NCBI GenBank assembly: GCA_932521035.1
Contig: OW051493.1
Span: forward strand, 6,944,001-7,008,000
Direction of reading: 5' to 3'
DNA from: Oscheius dolichura
Lineage: Eukaryota > Nematoda > Chromadorea > Rhabditida > Rhabditidae
Length of the DNA: 64,000 nt
Of the stretch, positions 36,861 to 47,152 are shown in pieces. The notes under the pieces are model-generated. The model was given only the letters and a program-made list of their open reading frames with translations, made no database searches and was not told the DNA's origin. Numbering within the stretch: the first letter of the stretch is position 1; each line of letters begins with the position of its first letter. The position numbers and the translations under genes are program-made.

Positions 36861-38456
36861 ATGCCTTCAATATATTATTGCCATAATTGTGAGGATGCTG
36901 TACGTCTCCGCAATACAGTAAGTTCTTATGCGTATTTTTTGACTGTGCGCATATACAACTTTACAAATTACTTTTACAATTTTCATGCTACTCTTTTTTG
37001 CTTTTTTTGCTTAGCATTTCTTACTGCTGTTAGAATAGAACAAAAGCAGGACCACCCAGCGTTAACAGCTCGCCAGCTTTTCATAAAATTCCTTTTAGGA
37101 TTTGATTTGTGCAGAATGTGGAAGCGACTTCATCGAAGAGACCCAAGTTCCTCTCTTCGGAATACCACCATTTCCATATCGTGCGTGTATGTTACACTGC
37201 ATGTCTTAATATGAATTAATTCAGCCCCGTTTGAAGATTTCAGATCTTCATTTACAGGATTCCCTCGCCTGCCACCGCCTACGCGCAATTTCTTCCTAAA
37301 TCGTCCGCGATCGCAAAGCGTACCTCGCGTTAGTTTTTTTTTAAATATTTTCTTTATATGTAATGTTTCAGAGTAGTCCGATTGGACCTAGGGCATCTAG
37401 ACGATTAGATAGATTACCAGAAGACACGTTGTTTCAAAGTCCGCGACGTGCTGTAATCATTCAAAGATTCGAAGGATTACAATCGTCGCTGCTTACACGT
37501 GGAAACGCTGCCAATCGCAATACTGGACAATTTGCTAATCGCGGTCCTAATGATGCCGCAAGCAGTAATACTGGAAATGCTACAAACCGTAATACTGGAG
37601 ATGATGCACCTCACAATCGTATTGCGCATGTGGTTCATTACGAAATTTTCCACGATTTTCCTCCAGAACAAGTGCTGACTGCACGACAGAGAGACAGACT
37701 TCATACTGAGCCTGTTGCTCAACTTCCCGAGGAAGAGAGGGAAGTAGTTTTGGTTAGTACAATTATAGTCATATATTTTTTATAGGAAGAAAACAATCGA
37801 AACATAGGTCGAGACCCAGCACCACGTATAAGGCGAATTCCTGGCGAACCCGGAGGCTACATGGTGGAATTAGTTGTCGGCCCAAGGTTTTTTGATAATT
37901 ACCAGATAATCTCTAGAATAGGATTAACAATGGTGACATGGATGATGTTTTGGATATGCTAATGAATCAAATTGAAGACGGTCATCCGCCTGATCGCCTT
38001 ACAGAGGAGCAGATTGAGATGGTTCCTATTGTCAAAGTAGGCGTACAGTTCTTTTATTAATTGATTTTACAGGTTGAGCAATCCCATGTCGATAATAAAA
38101 CACAGTGTTCAACATGTTTCGAAGATTTTGTGCTTGGTAAGGTTGGGCTCACAGAATATTGTGATGGTAATTTTTAAGACGAAGACGTCGCTCGTTTGAA
38201 CTGTTCGCACATTTTTCACGCAGGTTGCGTAAAGCCGTGGTTACAAACTCATAATACTTGTCCTATGTGCAGGTAAGCACAATTTTGAACCACTATAAGA
38301 TAATTTGATAATTTTAGAGCAGAAGTGGATCCTAGCAGTTGGGCTACTGGAACCACTCAACCGGAGCCTCAACAACCGCAAAATCAACCAGAAGAAGCCA
38401 TCCCTGTTCCACCTGCTGCACCGGCGGGAATGATTGACGCCGATGAGCTGGACTAA
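36861..38456 (+). CDS. RNF115/126-type RING-H2 E3 ubiquitin ligase
   Basis: Nine exons: 36861-36917, 37099-37186, 37225-37328, 37372-37752, 37786-37886, 37922-38036, 38073-38136, 38179-38272 and 38318-38456; 380 aa. An N-terminal zinc ribbon (YYCHNC ... ICAEC) split by intron 1 and a C-terminal RING-H2 ([25 protein letters not shown]) frame an Arg/Asn-rich linker and the [10 protein letters not shown] segment typical of this family. It should ubiquitinate substrates recruited through the zinc ribbon. Intron before exon 8 ends in TTTTTAAG. It lies inside the inverted-repeat spacer among defence genes, with no sequence relation to them. Confidence 0.88.
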
Positions 38457-38862
38457 CATGCTATTGCATGCCCAAATGTGTATGTTGTTCATAGGTTGTA
38501 TTGCTTTTGTTATTTTACTGTTCTTTTAAAAGTGCAAAAATATTTTATTGCTGCAATGTGAATGTATAGATTGATAGCATGACACATAAAATTCACGACA
38601 GTGGGCATGCAGTTCTTCAGTTATGTTTTTATAAGCCGTGACGGCATTCAAAGTGATTGCGTTGACTGTAAATGTTCAAACGGATCTGTAGAAGAACTGC
38701 ATATGTTTCGCTCTTCTTCTATTGCGGGCGGTCTGTCGAAGTAACCGTTGTCTTGCAAAATCCTGTGAAGTCTGGTTAGAAATTTCCTATAAATACGGCA
38801 GTAATCCCCGGAAGCCTCATAACTTGGTTCTGCTTTTTTGCTGATCGGCTGTATCTTCTACA

Positions 38863-40181
38863 ATGGATAACAGCAGCCCTAATTCTGCGAAGACCGCGAT
38901 CACCCCGAACGGGCTGTCTGCCGTGACTGCTCTGTCGATTCCGGCCACACCCGAGGCCAAGTCCGAGAGAACTGCCATCACTCCTGGACTGGCCATCGAA
39001 TTCTCCGCCACCGAGAGGACGGCCAAGTCGCACAGAGAGCAGCCTTCCGTCAAGGAGGACACCATCAACGGTAAGTTGTCGTCTATTTTATATTTGTAAC
39101 AGTAATTTTAGCTCTGCGCGCCGGCAATATTTTTGGGAGGAGCAAGGATGTGTTGAAGGAGGCGCCGTTGAACGAGGCCGAGGTGGCCGTGACCCCGACG
39201 AAGCCGGCAGCGACCGCCGTGGAGCCTGTGACGCCGACTGCCACCCCGAGGACGGCCGTTTCGACAAGGACCACCCCGCAGACGGCGATGAGTTGTGGCC
39301 GAAGCCTGAGGACCCCGTCGTCTGCTCCGAAGACGGCCCTCTCGAAGACTCCCCTGCGCCGGGCTCTCGGAACCACGACTCCCAAGACGGCCCTCACCCC
39401 GACGCCTCTAAAGACTGCCACCCCCGGCACTGTCACAGCCGTGACTCCCGGCACGAAGAGACCCCTCGTCTCCTCGAAGTCGCTCTTCCGGACTCCGCAG
39501 ATGAATACGGCCGTCAGTGGCGGCACTCCGACCCCGGGAAGGACTCTCCACACGGCCATCACCCCCAACGGATTGAGTTGCAAAACGGCCAAGACACTGA
39601 GGACCCCAATGACTGGAGGAGGAGGAGGAGGAGTAGGAAGCGCCTCGACGAAGATGGCCAAGGTGCCGAGGACTCCTGCTGTGACGGCAGTTACGCCCGT
39701 CACGCCGCAGACGCCGAAGATCAAGACTGCCAACACGGGCAGCTGTAAGACGACCAAGGTGGTGCGGACGACGCCGGTGACCTCGGGCCAGAAGACGGCT
39801 CGTCGCTCGCTCTTCCCCAACCTGAAGACCGGCGAGCCGTCTTCGAGGAGCGGGCAGAAGTCGTCGGCCAAGCAGAAGAACTCGAAGAGGAGCCCGAGCC
39901 GGTCGACGGCCAGCGTCCGGTCGGGCGAGTCGGTGGCCACCGGCCGCTCGTTCCAGCCGCCCGGCACCCCGCACACCTGCCACGAGATTGAGCCCCGCGT
40001 CCTGGCCGAGCAGAAGTCGGAACAGCAGAAGATTATCCTGACGAGCAGCACCCCGGATGGCCAGTTCAACGTGGAGATCCGGATCAAGATGAAGGTGGTC
40101 GGAGGCGGCTCCGAGCCGCAGGCCATGGTCACCAAGAAGATTGTCGTCAACGGAGAGGAGCGCTACAGCAGCCGCGAGTAA
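38863..40181 (+). CDS. Ser/Thr-Pro repeat protein, unknown function
   Basis: Two exons (38863-39070 and 39112-40181), 425 aa; TATAAATAC about 75 bp upstream of the ATG. The chain is low-complexity and strongly basic, with dozens of TP dipeptides in units such as PKTALTPTP and KTAITPNGLS (the latter near both ends of the repeat region). The last ~90 aa are different: EQQKIILTSSTPDGQFNVEIRIKMKV looks like a folded beta-rich segment. TP/SP clusters with Lys/Arg resemble CDK or MAPK substrates and linker-histone-like tails; I infer a phospho-regulated, possibly chromatin- or microtubule-associated protein. Codon use is G+C-richer than in neighbours. Confidence 0.75.
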
Positions 40182-40189
40182 GAAAACCA

Positions 40190-40860
40190 ACCCGTCGTCG
40201 TCGTTTTCTATTCAGCACACATTCGGTTGATAAAAATGGTGTTGACGAGTCTTCTTCTTATTTTCTCGTTTCCTTTCTTGTCTTGTGCGCGCTTTGCCTT
40301 ATCACATTTGACTGAAATCTCTAGAAGTGCCTGCCGATTTATCGGTAGTCTTGGCTACTGCACAATTTAATCGATGGACTAGAAGAGCCCAGTATTTATG
40401 AGAGGCGCCTTGGCCGGCCAACGGTTTTGTGTTGGCGGAGGCTCCGCGGCTTGGGTTACCCCTTCTGGGAATTTCGGTCGAAATCTCCGGCTTTGACAAA
40501 ACTAAAAGCGAAACCATTTTTGACCGTTGGATGACCGAACCCGGCTGGCTATGGAAAAAGGGCTTAACTTTGGTAAAGTGCTGTCGATTCGTCACTGTTA
40601 CGCGCCAGAGCTTAGCAAAAAATAAACCGCCAATACGCCAAGAAACGCCATCGAATGAGCCTACTCCCAAAAAAAAAAATCTAAAAGTGCTGTTCGGCGC
40701 AGCAAAAATTATCGGTTCGAATGAGCCTACACTCAACTCTCCAACTCAAAAAAAGTTGTGGGGTTACAAATCGCCTTTTTTTATAGCCAAGTGAACTAAA
40801 ATTTGAGAGGAAAAGTTTATTTGACGATGGGCAGGTTGAAGAATTCAAGGAACAGCCAGC
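40190..40860. other. Intergenic, short direct repeats
   Basis: No gene supported. TCGAATGAGCCTAC occurs twice (near 40652 and 40717) in an A-rich context, the only structure seen. Confidence 0.4.
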
Positions 40861-41090
40861 TCAAAAGCAGTGAGCGTTTCCGACTCTACAGAAACCGCCG
40901 GAAAAACTATGGGCACGGCAACAAGTGTCAGTATTTCCGTTATTGGAACAAGTCACAGAGCAGGCACTATGTACGGGAGGATGGCTATAGCAGAGGGCGA
41001 CGGCTGGATGAGGAAGACTATTTAGAAGATGACTGACTTACCAATCATAGTGTAGAAGACGAAGACGAGCAGGAGAGCCTTGGTTGACAT
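40861..41090 (-). CDS. Defensin-like (CS-alpha-beta-type) secreted peptide
   Basis: Exons 41042-41090 and 40861-41003, 63 aa. A signal peptide (ALLLVFVFYTMI) is followed by a short chain with C-x3-C, a CC pair, GGFC and a final C near the C-terminus. The CxxxC plus GGFC gamma-core combination is typical of defensins of the CS-alpha-beta fold, although the usual terminal CxC is reduced to one Cys. TATTTATAGG (41151-41160) is upstream, then GGTCAAATGTTGACATCA and GAGTACGTTTGTAGGC elements shared with the cystine-knot peptide genes. Predicted antimicrobial effector. Confidence 0.65.
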
Positions 41091-41772
41091 TTTGGAAGAG
41101 GCGTGGGGAAGAGGCAGGAAGCGAAGCCGACACCTGACAGCAAGGAGGGGTATTTATAGGAGAAAGGGGAGGAGAAAGATACGTGAAACGGTCAAATGTT
41201 GACATCATGTCATGTGTAGCTAGGTGGCCGAGTTGGAGTACGTTTGTAGGCTGCTCACAATGCCGCCCGCCAAAACTAAACACTGGGTGAGTATGACTGC
41301 CAGTGACGGGAGTTATGCGAACTTCAGGTGGACCGTATCTACAGTATCTTGTACAGACGGTCACTCGTTGTGCTTTTTAAAGCACGGGATAAGTCATATG
41401 GCCACCTTACGACCGATGAGACAATGACATGAAGAAATTCAAACAGGCCTGCTCAAAGGTTTTGAAAAAATCGCGTCTGCCGGGCCCGTCTTCCAAAAAT
41501 CTGGAACCGGCCCGGCCAGCGCTCATCCCTAATGGCAGGAGGCGAATAGGTAGTGACAGGAGGAGAGATCAAGACGTTTGGATAATCACCAGGTAGGAGA
41601 TAAGGAAAAGACATCGGGCACTGATGAAACAAAGAGTTAACTTTAAAGGCCTAGTGTTTTATATCAACGGAGGACAGGGAGGACGAGTTTCTCATGGTAG
41701 AAAGCTTTCGACAAACGGATTTATTATCAATAAACATCACACGTTTTGCTTTTTGCCCGTTATCTTTCATAA

Positions 41773-42706
41773 TTAGCAGAACTGGATGGTGTAGACGGGG
41801 CTCTTGGTGCCCTTTCCCCTGCATGTGAAGGTGCTCTTCTTGTCATCATAAGCGTAGCTATAGGCCGTCGGGCAGGCGCCCTGAATCCTCACTCATTTTC
41901 TACCTTGATCTTTAACCCACCTTAAAAATAGCCGGATAATTCTTTGGCCAATTGGAGCTTTTGCATGTCTCGGGTGTGCCAAACCGCCCCCGGCAACAAT
42001 ATTGGTCCGTATTCATGGCGAGGCAGGCACTTTTACAGGCGACAGTCTTTCTGTTGACGACTTTCTTCAATTCTTGGGGGCAGATGTCGTTGAGATTCTT
42101 GTTACAGTCTCCGGCTCGTTTACAGTAATATTCCCCTAAAATCGCAGCCTTTACGAGTTCTACGGAAGTTACCTCCGCCTCCCTCGTATGTTCCCTCAAC
42201 TGGATAGACAGCCACTGGTAGATTGAATCCATCCACCAGCGAGACATCGTAATAGTCTTGGTTACCATGTCCGTTGAGGGTGAATTCGGCCAGAGATGCC
42301 GGTGGCTCCCCCGTTCGGCCGTTGCACTTCTCCTCCGAGCCGCAGCCTCCTGTCTGGCAGTTGAAGCTCCCATCACAGCCGGTTCGGGCCCAAATTCGGC
42401 CGGCCGTCCAGCCATCGGGTACAGAAATATCTCGGGATTCTCCTAGAAAAGAAAAAGTTCTCACGACAAAAGGGAATGGCCTCACCGGCATTTAGCTTGA
42501 ACCCGCTCGGATTCGGAGTGTGCTGCTGGCTCATAATCCCCGGCCAGATGGGAAAGGAACATTTGTTTACAATCTGAAGAACTGGTTGGAAGGATGGAAA
42601 AGTAAAAACTACTCGCCTTCATGCACACCTGCCCATTTCGGCTGTCGCAGGCCAGAGCCGCTCCAAGAAGTGGTAGCAGGAGAAGCAGTCTCATCACAAT
42701 TGCCAC
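41773..42706 (-). CDS. Thaumatin-like protein
   Basis: Five minus-strand exons: 42617-42706, 42486-42573, 42173-42442, 41921-42135 and 41773-41880; 256 aa, the usual length. Signal peptide (LLLLLPLLGAALA), then the thaumatin landmarks: IVNKCSFPIWPG, VPDGWTAGRIWARTGC, CQTGGC, PASLAEFTLNG, DYYDVSLVDGFNLPV, ICPQEL and the terminal CPTAYSYAYDDKKSTFTC with a final FC. In nematodes such proteins are secreted and pathogen-responsive (thn genes, family knowledge). Intron 1 (42574-42616) begins AAG/GCGAGT, a GC donor needed for phase. TATTTATAGG (42723-42732) lies just upstream. It sits within the defence island. Confidence 0.92.
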
Positions 42707-43111
42707 TAATGGTAGAGAGACATATTTATAGGAGGAGGATAGGTCAACAGACCTCTTATTGGTGGAAACGATGAGATAACATAGGAAACGTGGTGACTAA
42801 CTCCCTGGGTACTGTAGAAAGCGGGAGATTCTCCCTCTCCGGCACCCGGAACTCGTCACCGGCCGCGTTCCTAAGTTGCTCGCGGGGTGGCAAACAAAAA
42901 AAAACTATTTGGAGATGAGGGGGCAACATTTGCTCGCCCGGACTGTCTGACATCATTTTTTCTGCAGCGAACACCCGAGTTTACAGTATCTGTACAGAAA
43001 GTGAATCAGCCTGTCTCTTGTGGCACCCGTATTGCTGACCGTCCCACGCAGTCTCCTCCCCCTTTACCCCATACATATAATCCTCTTCCCTCCTTCCTCC
43101 ATCAGCTAACA

Positions 43112-43335
43112 ATGCTCAAATTCTTCGTCCTCTTCTTCCTCGCCCTGGCCGTCCTCCTCTCCTCGGCCTCTGCCGCCGACTGCCTTGCGAATGGCGACTC
43201 CTGCATGGAAGATGGAAGCATGGGCAACTGTTGTGTGAGTTTCTCCTTCTCCTTCCCCCAATAATCGAATATTTCCAGAGCACCTTCTGCTATCGCCAGG
43301 TTGGATGGTCCGTGGGAGACTGCAGAGACCGATAA
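43112..43335 (+). CDS. Cystine-knot-type secreted peptide 2, right copy
   Basis: Exons 43112-43234 and 43279-43335, identical in sequence to the left copy at 34240-34463 (59 aa). Its upstream sequence diverges at 43036, 76 bp before the ATG, so it has lost the GGTCAAC...GTTGGCATCA element present upstream of the left copy and now shares a short divergent intergenic region with the thaumatin-like gene. The two copies could therefore differ in expression. Confidence 0.8.
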
Positions 43336-43727
43336 GAGATGGAATCCTCCGTTTTCTGCCATTCCCTCAACCTTGTATATAATCTTTTTGGGAGACGAAT
43401 AAACATTTTACTCTATCATTCTTCTTGTTTTAAGTTCTAACCCATACGAAGGACAATGGTCCCCAGAAGAGATCGACAAGAGGAGGGGAGGCCGTTTCTT
43501 TTTTTCAAGGTAGAGTCACTTACTGTCACTCACATTCACAAAGAGGGGAGAAGGCAGATAAGCTTTCCTTTCACGGGGCTCTCAATAGCTCCGATCTCCT
43601 TCAACATAGAAGGCCTGCCTTTAGCCCAGATTCTCCGAAATTACTTTTTGTCTTGGACTTTTAGAAAATCCAAATTAAACTCAATAATAAAATATTAATA
43701 AAGCTCTTTTATTCGGATCAGAGATGT

Positions 43728-44182
43728 TTATTTTGCCTTCTGAACCCTCTGCCAGTAGCCGTCGGTCTTGCTGCTGCGATAGGCGGAGGTGCAGCCACTG
43801 GGCCCGCCGTTGTGGAGTCGGGCCATCGTCTCGCACTCGCCCCGCCCGGGGCACATGGAGCGGTACCGGTTGACGTAGTTGCGGATACACGTCTCGGAGC
43901 AGGACTTGCTCAGGGCACACCTCTGCCAGGCGGCCTCGTCCGACTCGCCCGCCTTCTTCTCCGGCATCCCACAGTCTCGATAGTAGACCAATTTCAGCTG
44001 GAATTATTCGTTTTTTTTTGGTAGAAGGGATATCCCACCTGGTAGTAGCCGCAGGACACGGCGTCGTCGTCCCACTTACATGGCACATTCTTGCAGTTGG
44101 ACTCGACCTGGCACATTTGCTGGAGGCAGTCGGCGGAGACGGCCACGAGGACGGCCAGGAGGATGAAGAACTGACGAACCAT
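43728..44182 (-). CDS. i-type lysozyme (destabilase family), right copy
   Basis: Exons 44039-44182 and 43728-43997, an exact inverted copy of the gene at 33393-33847, with the same TATA box, intron and AATAAA, encoding the same 137-aa secreted lysozyme. Upstream sequence is shared for about 760 bp, to the end of the arm. Confidence 0.92.
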
Positions 44183-44730
44183 TTTTTGGGAGGAGGGAGG
44201 GGGCGATCTCGTTATATACCCGTCCATCCACGGCAGCAATGTGTCATACTCTCAAATAATGTCGATGATCACTACGAAGACTCACGGAGAAGGTCAAACA
44301 GCTTCCACCCTGTCCACTTCTAGGTGGTGAAATACGGTTCAAAGGAGGTGCCACCCTTGATTCGTCGAGAATTGATAAACAGAGTGAGATCTCCTCTCTC
44401 TCGTCTACAATAACCGAATAAGCGACGTACAGTAGCCCGCCCCGCCCGATCCGTGTCTAGATTGCTCGAGCGGCCACCGGATGATTCATTCTTTACACTG
44501 GATACTGTAGGACAACTCGGCAGATCTCCCAAAATAGCTACACGTCACTCCCGCCACCCGGATCCGTCCCCACCTGTATTTATTTTTTGTGTGCCGCATT
44601 GTGACCCGCCTCCAAACGTACTCGAACATGACGCGGCCGGCTGCCACGTGTTGACCGTTCCCCGCAGTCTCCTTCCCCCGTCCCCCCTATAAATACTCCT
44701 CCATCCCCCTTCCTCCTCCATCAGCCAACC

Positions 44731-44937
44731 ATGCTCAAGTCCCTCCTCCAGCTCCTCTTCGTCTTCGCCTCCCTTCTCGCCATGGCCTCGGCCTGTCTCT
44801 CGAATGGCAGCCCCTGCCAGCCTGATGGAAGCCTCGGCACCTGCTGCGTAAGTTCCTCTCCCCTTTTCCAATAAAATTTTCAGAGCACAAAATGCTACAA
44901 GCAGGAGGGATGGGCCATGGGAGACTGCCGTCCTTGA
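44731..44937 (+). CDS. Cystine-knot-type secreted peptide 1, right copy
   Basis: Exons 44731-44847 and 44884-44937, identical to the left copy at 32638-32844 (56 aa). The repeat ends 7 bp after its stop codon, so the two copies use different 3' flanks: an AATAAA near 44998 here, versus the 3' end of member B there. Confidence 0.8.
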
Positions 44938-45201
44938 TTCCATCGAATTTCACCTCCGAGGGGAAATGAACCTTTTCTTTATACTTATTGGGAAATGAAT
45001 AAAGATTCTGTGATATTTGTTTATCGATCGGGAAAGCGAGAATTTGCACAAAATTATTTTATATTCTAATTTAAAGCTCAAGAACAATTCGGAAGACAAG
45101 CTGTCCTCCGCAAGCACAAGCGAGAGGTCTCGTTCTGTGTGGTCCTCGCTTTCCGTGTTTTCTCCCTAACAATTTTGTCATTTACAACACCTTCTTTGCC
45201 G

Positions 45202-45738
45202 ATGGCTCCTTCTTCAGAAATGGATCTACCAGAAGACACAGATATCGTTGAAGTTCTGGAAAATCAAACCGTTCAAGAGGAACCCGAACAGGTACAGTTG
45301 ATTGAATCTTGTAACTATTATTGACAGTCCCATTCCAATTATTACTTATTGCTCATTTCGTATTTCACTTCTCCGTATATTTCAGAATCAGTCCGAACCC
45401 GGAACAGAGCGAAGGAGAAGCCGTACTCCGCCTGCTCAGCAGGTAGCTTGTCTCCAAAATAGGTATATTCCTTCCTTTCGGGGTGTTCTGTTTAAAGAAG
45501 AGTTAAGCAAATTCCTCGATGAATTGCAGCAAGGAGATTGCAGCAACGAAAAATTGAAGAACTGAAAAATCAGGCAAAGAATCATTCACTTTCGGTATAA
45601 AATATATCACTGCAGAACACCTGTGCTTGAAAATTCGTCTTCGAGTATCGGACGAAGTGGGACAAGGTGACTGAGGCATTGCGCGACAAGGACCTGGCTA
45701 GAATTGAAAAGGAATTCCCGGAGATTATCAGAAAATGA
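45202..45738 (+). pseudogene. Unrecognised family, member B' (broken)
   Basis: An intact-looking first exon (45202-45291) and second exon (45385-45440) are followed by the start of the family's LHxG module (LSKFLDELQQG), which breaks off after ~10 residues. The C-terminal block then resumes as a near copy of member B (45619-45857 versus 32333-32571, only a few substitutions), but the Trp of the CAW motif is a TGA stop. Truncation and nonsense both indicate a pseudogene. Confidence 0.7.
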
Positions 45739-45959
45739 GTTTGGTGAAGGGGAGATCAATTGGCCAGTATTGTCGATGAGTTCCCCCTCGACGTCTCCGC
45801 ACCTCTTTCTATGAAGACAACTACCCATTCCCGATTTCACTTCATTCATACAATAAATTATCTCCGTCGATTATATGCTGGCTACCCAATAATACAGATA
45901 ATTCTATGAGAAATGTTTATTTGAGAGCGAGCACTAGAGGGAAGACTGGAGAAGACGAC

Positions 45960-46169
45960 TCACTGGCAGTCTGCCTTGGCCCATCCTTGTTCACGGTAGC
46001 AGAAGCCGCTCTGGAAATCTTAGATTTTCAAGAAAGAGGGAGCAAAGCTCCCATTGCAGTTGCCCATGCTTCCGTCTTCCTTGCAGGAACCGCCATTCTG
46101 GATGTAAGCCGAGGCCGTGGAGAGGAGAACAGCCAGGGCGAAGAAAAAGAGAAGGATGGACTTGAACAT
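45960..46169 (-). pseudogene. Cystine-knot-type peptide 3, decayed
   Basis: Minus-strand paralogue of peptides 1 and 2: signal peptide (SILLFFFALAVLLSTASA), GGSCKEDGSMGNC and, after an intron-sized gap, SGFCYREQGWAKADC. The first Cys of the knot is replaced (AYIQNG) and the second Cys of the CC pair is Asn. The splice donor that follows CC in the paralogues is GGGAGC instead of GTGAGY, so splicing would fail and translation would run into a stop (about 49 aa). TATTTATA upstream and AATAAA downstream are retained. Confidence 0.6.
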
Positions 46170-46264
46170 TGCCAGCCGATGGGGAAAAAGGGCGGGCAGT
46201 TGTATTTATATGAGCAAAGGGGGCAGGAGACTGGTTGAGAGTATTCTGCGAAAGGTAATTTCAG

Positions 46265-46867
46265 CTGCATCGGAGATCTACCCTGCCCAGAACTACCCAG
46301 AAAAGAGAAATCTCCACTTCGATGACGATGAACCGTGGGTGACTGGAGACGCTCGCCGGCTGGAGAGAGGGGCAGTGGATCTGTACGAGGTGGCTGTCCA
46401 CGAGATTGGCCATCTCCTGGGGGTGGATCACAACCAACAGAACAGGGAGGCAATTATGTGGCCCTCTGCTCATCCCAACACCGATGGAGGAGAATATCAT
46501 CTGCCGCAGTTGACACAGGACAACATTGATGCTGTTCAACAGCTGTATGGTTTGGAAGGAGACAGGCCGACGAGCGGGGATGGAGGACAAGAATGAGGAG
46601 AAGGAGGACGGAATCATCCTCGGCGACAAGGAGGAAATAGAAGGAGGATAGGTAGGCCACTCGATAACTAACAGAAGAACTCTTCTAGCCTGGCGCCTGG
46701 TAGGGTCGTATTACACCTTCGGCTGCGGATGGGAGGGCCGAGACATCGAGGACTTCTACGTCGGGAGCAGTGCGAGCTGGTGTGCCGAGATCTGTTACGG
46801 CATGGACGAGTGCTTCGCCTGGGTGAAGGGGCGGGATGGAACGTGTCGTCTAAAGCCTTTAGACTAA
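46265..46867 (+). pseudogene. Matrixin metalloprotease fragment with PAN-like tail
   Basis: Starts at a TTTCAG acceptor with no upstream exon. The frame has LHFDDDEPW, the zinc-binding HEIGHLLGVDH, the Met-turn region AIMWPSAHP and the end of the catalytic domain (AVQQLYGLE), all classic MMP features, but signal peptide, propeptide switch and the first half of the catalytic domain are missing. The frame ends at 46596; after a probable intron an exon (46689-46867) encodes a Cys-rich PAN/apple-like segment (YTFGCGWEG, CAEICYGMDECFAW). I found no splice that joins the two in frame. Likely 5'-truncated by the rearrangements that placed the decayed peptide gene next to it. Confidence 0.55.
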
Positions 46868-47152
46868 AGGGCAAATTCGAGCAGGAAGAGGCGAAGAAGG
46901 CACGCAGTAGACAAACCATCGGTGGCGCCTGGTTCTAATAGTATTTCTATCGTTCTAAATAACGTTTTCTTCCTTATAAACCCCTTTGGAACTGCCGGAG
47001 ACGGTTTCCTTCTTTATATTCTTTTAGGTCAAACTTTGTCAATTTCTTGTCAGTTTACCGGAAATTACCAGATTAATCGCATGCTAAGTGACCGGCTTGG
47101 GGCTGAAAGAACTATATATACCCAGCGAAAAGGTCAGTTACCATCATCAAAC

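Larger units (their letters stand above)
43036..44944. repeat. Right arm of 1,909-bp inverted repeat
   Basis: Reverse complement of 32631-34539, same length, no mismatch found. Spacer between the arms is 34540-43035 (8,496 bp). Confidence 0.95.

Noticed and set aside
39083..40190. Large minus-strand hydrophobic frames opposite the TP-rich gene
   Set aside because: Shadow frames caused by the G+C-rich repetitive codons of the plus-strand gene; no splice or promoter signals.
40650..40730. Repeated GGTTCGAATGAG sequence considered as a tRNA T-arm
   Set aside because: No acceptor stem, D-arm or anticodon arm can be folded around it.
40803..41036. Plus-strand Arg/Tyr-rich frame
   Set aside because: Antisense of the defensin-like gene, which has signal peptide, intron, Cys pattern and TATA box.
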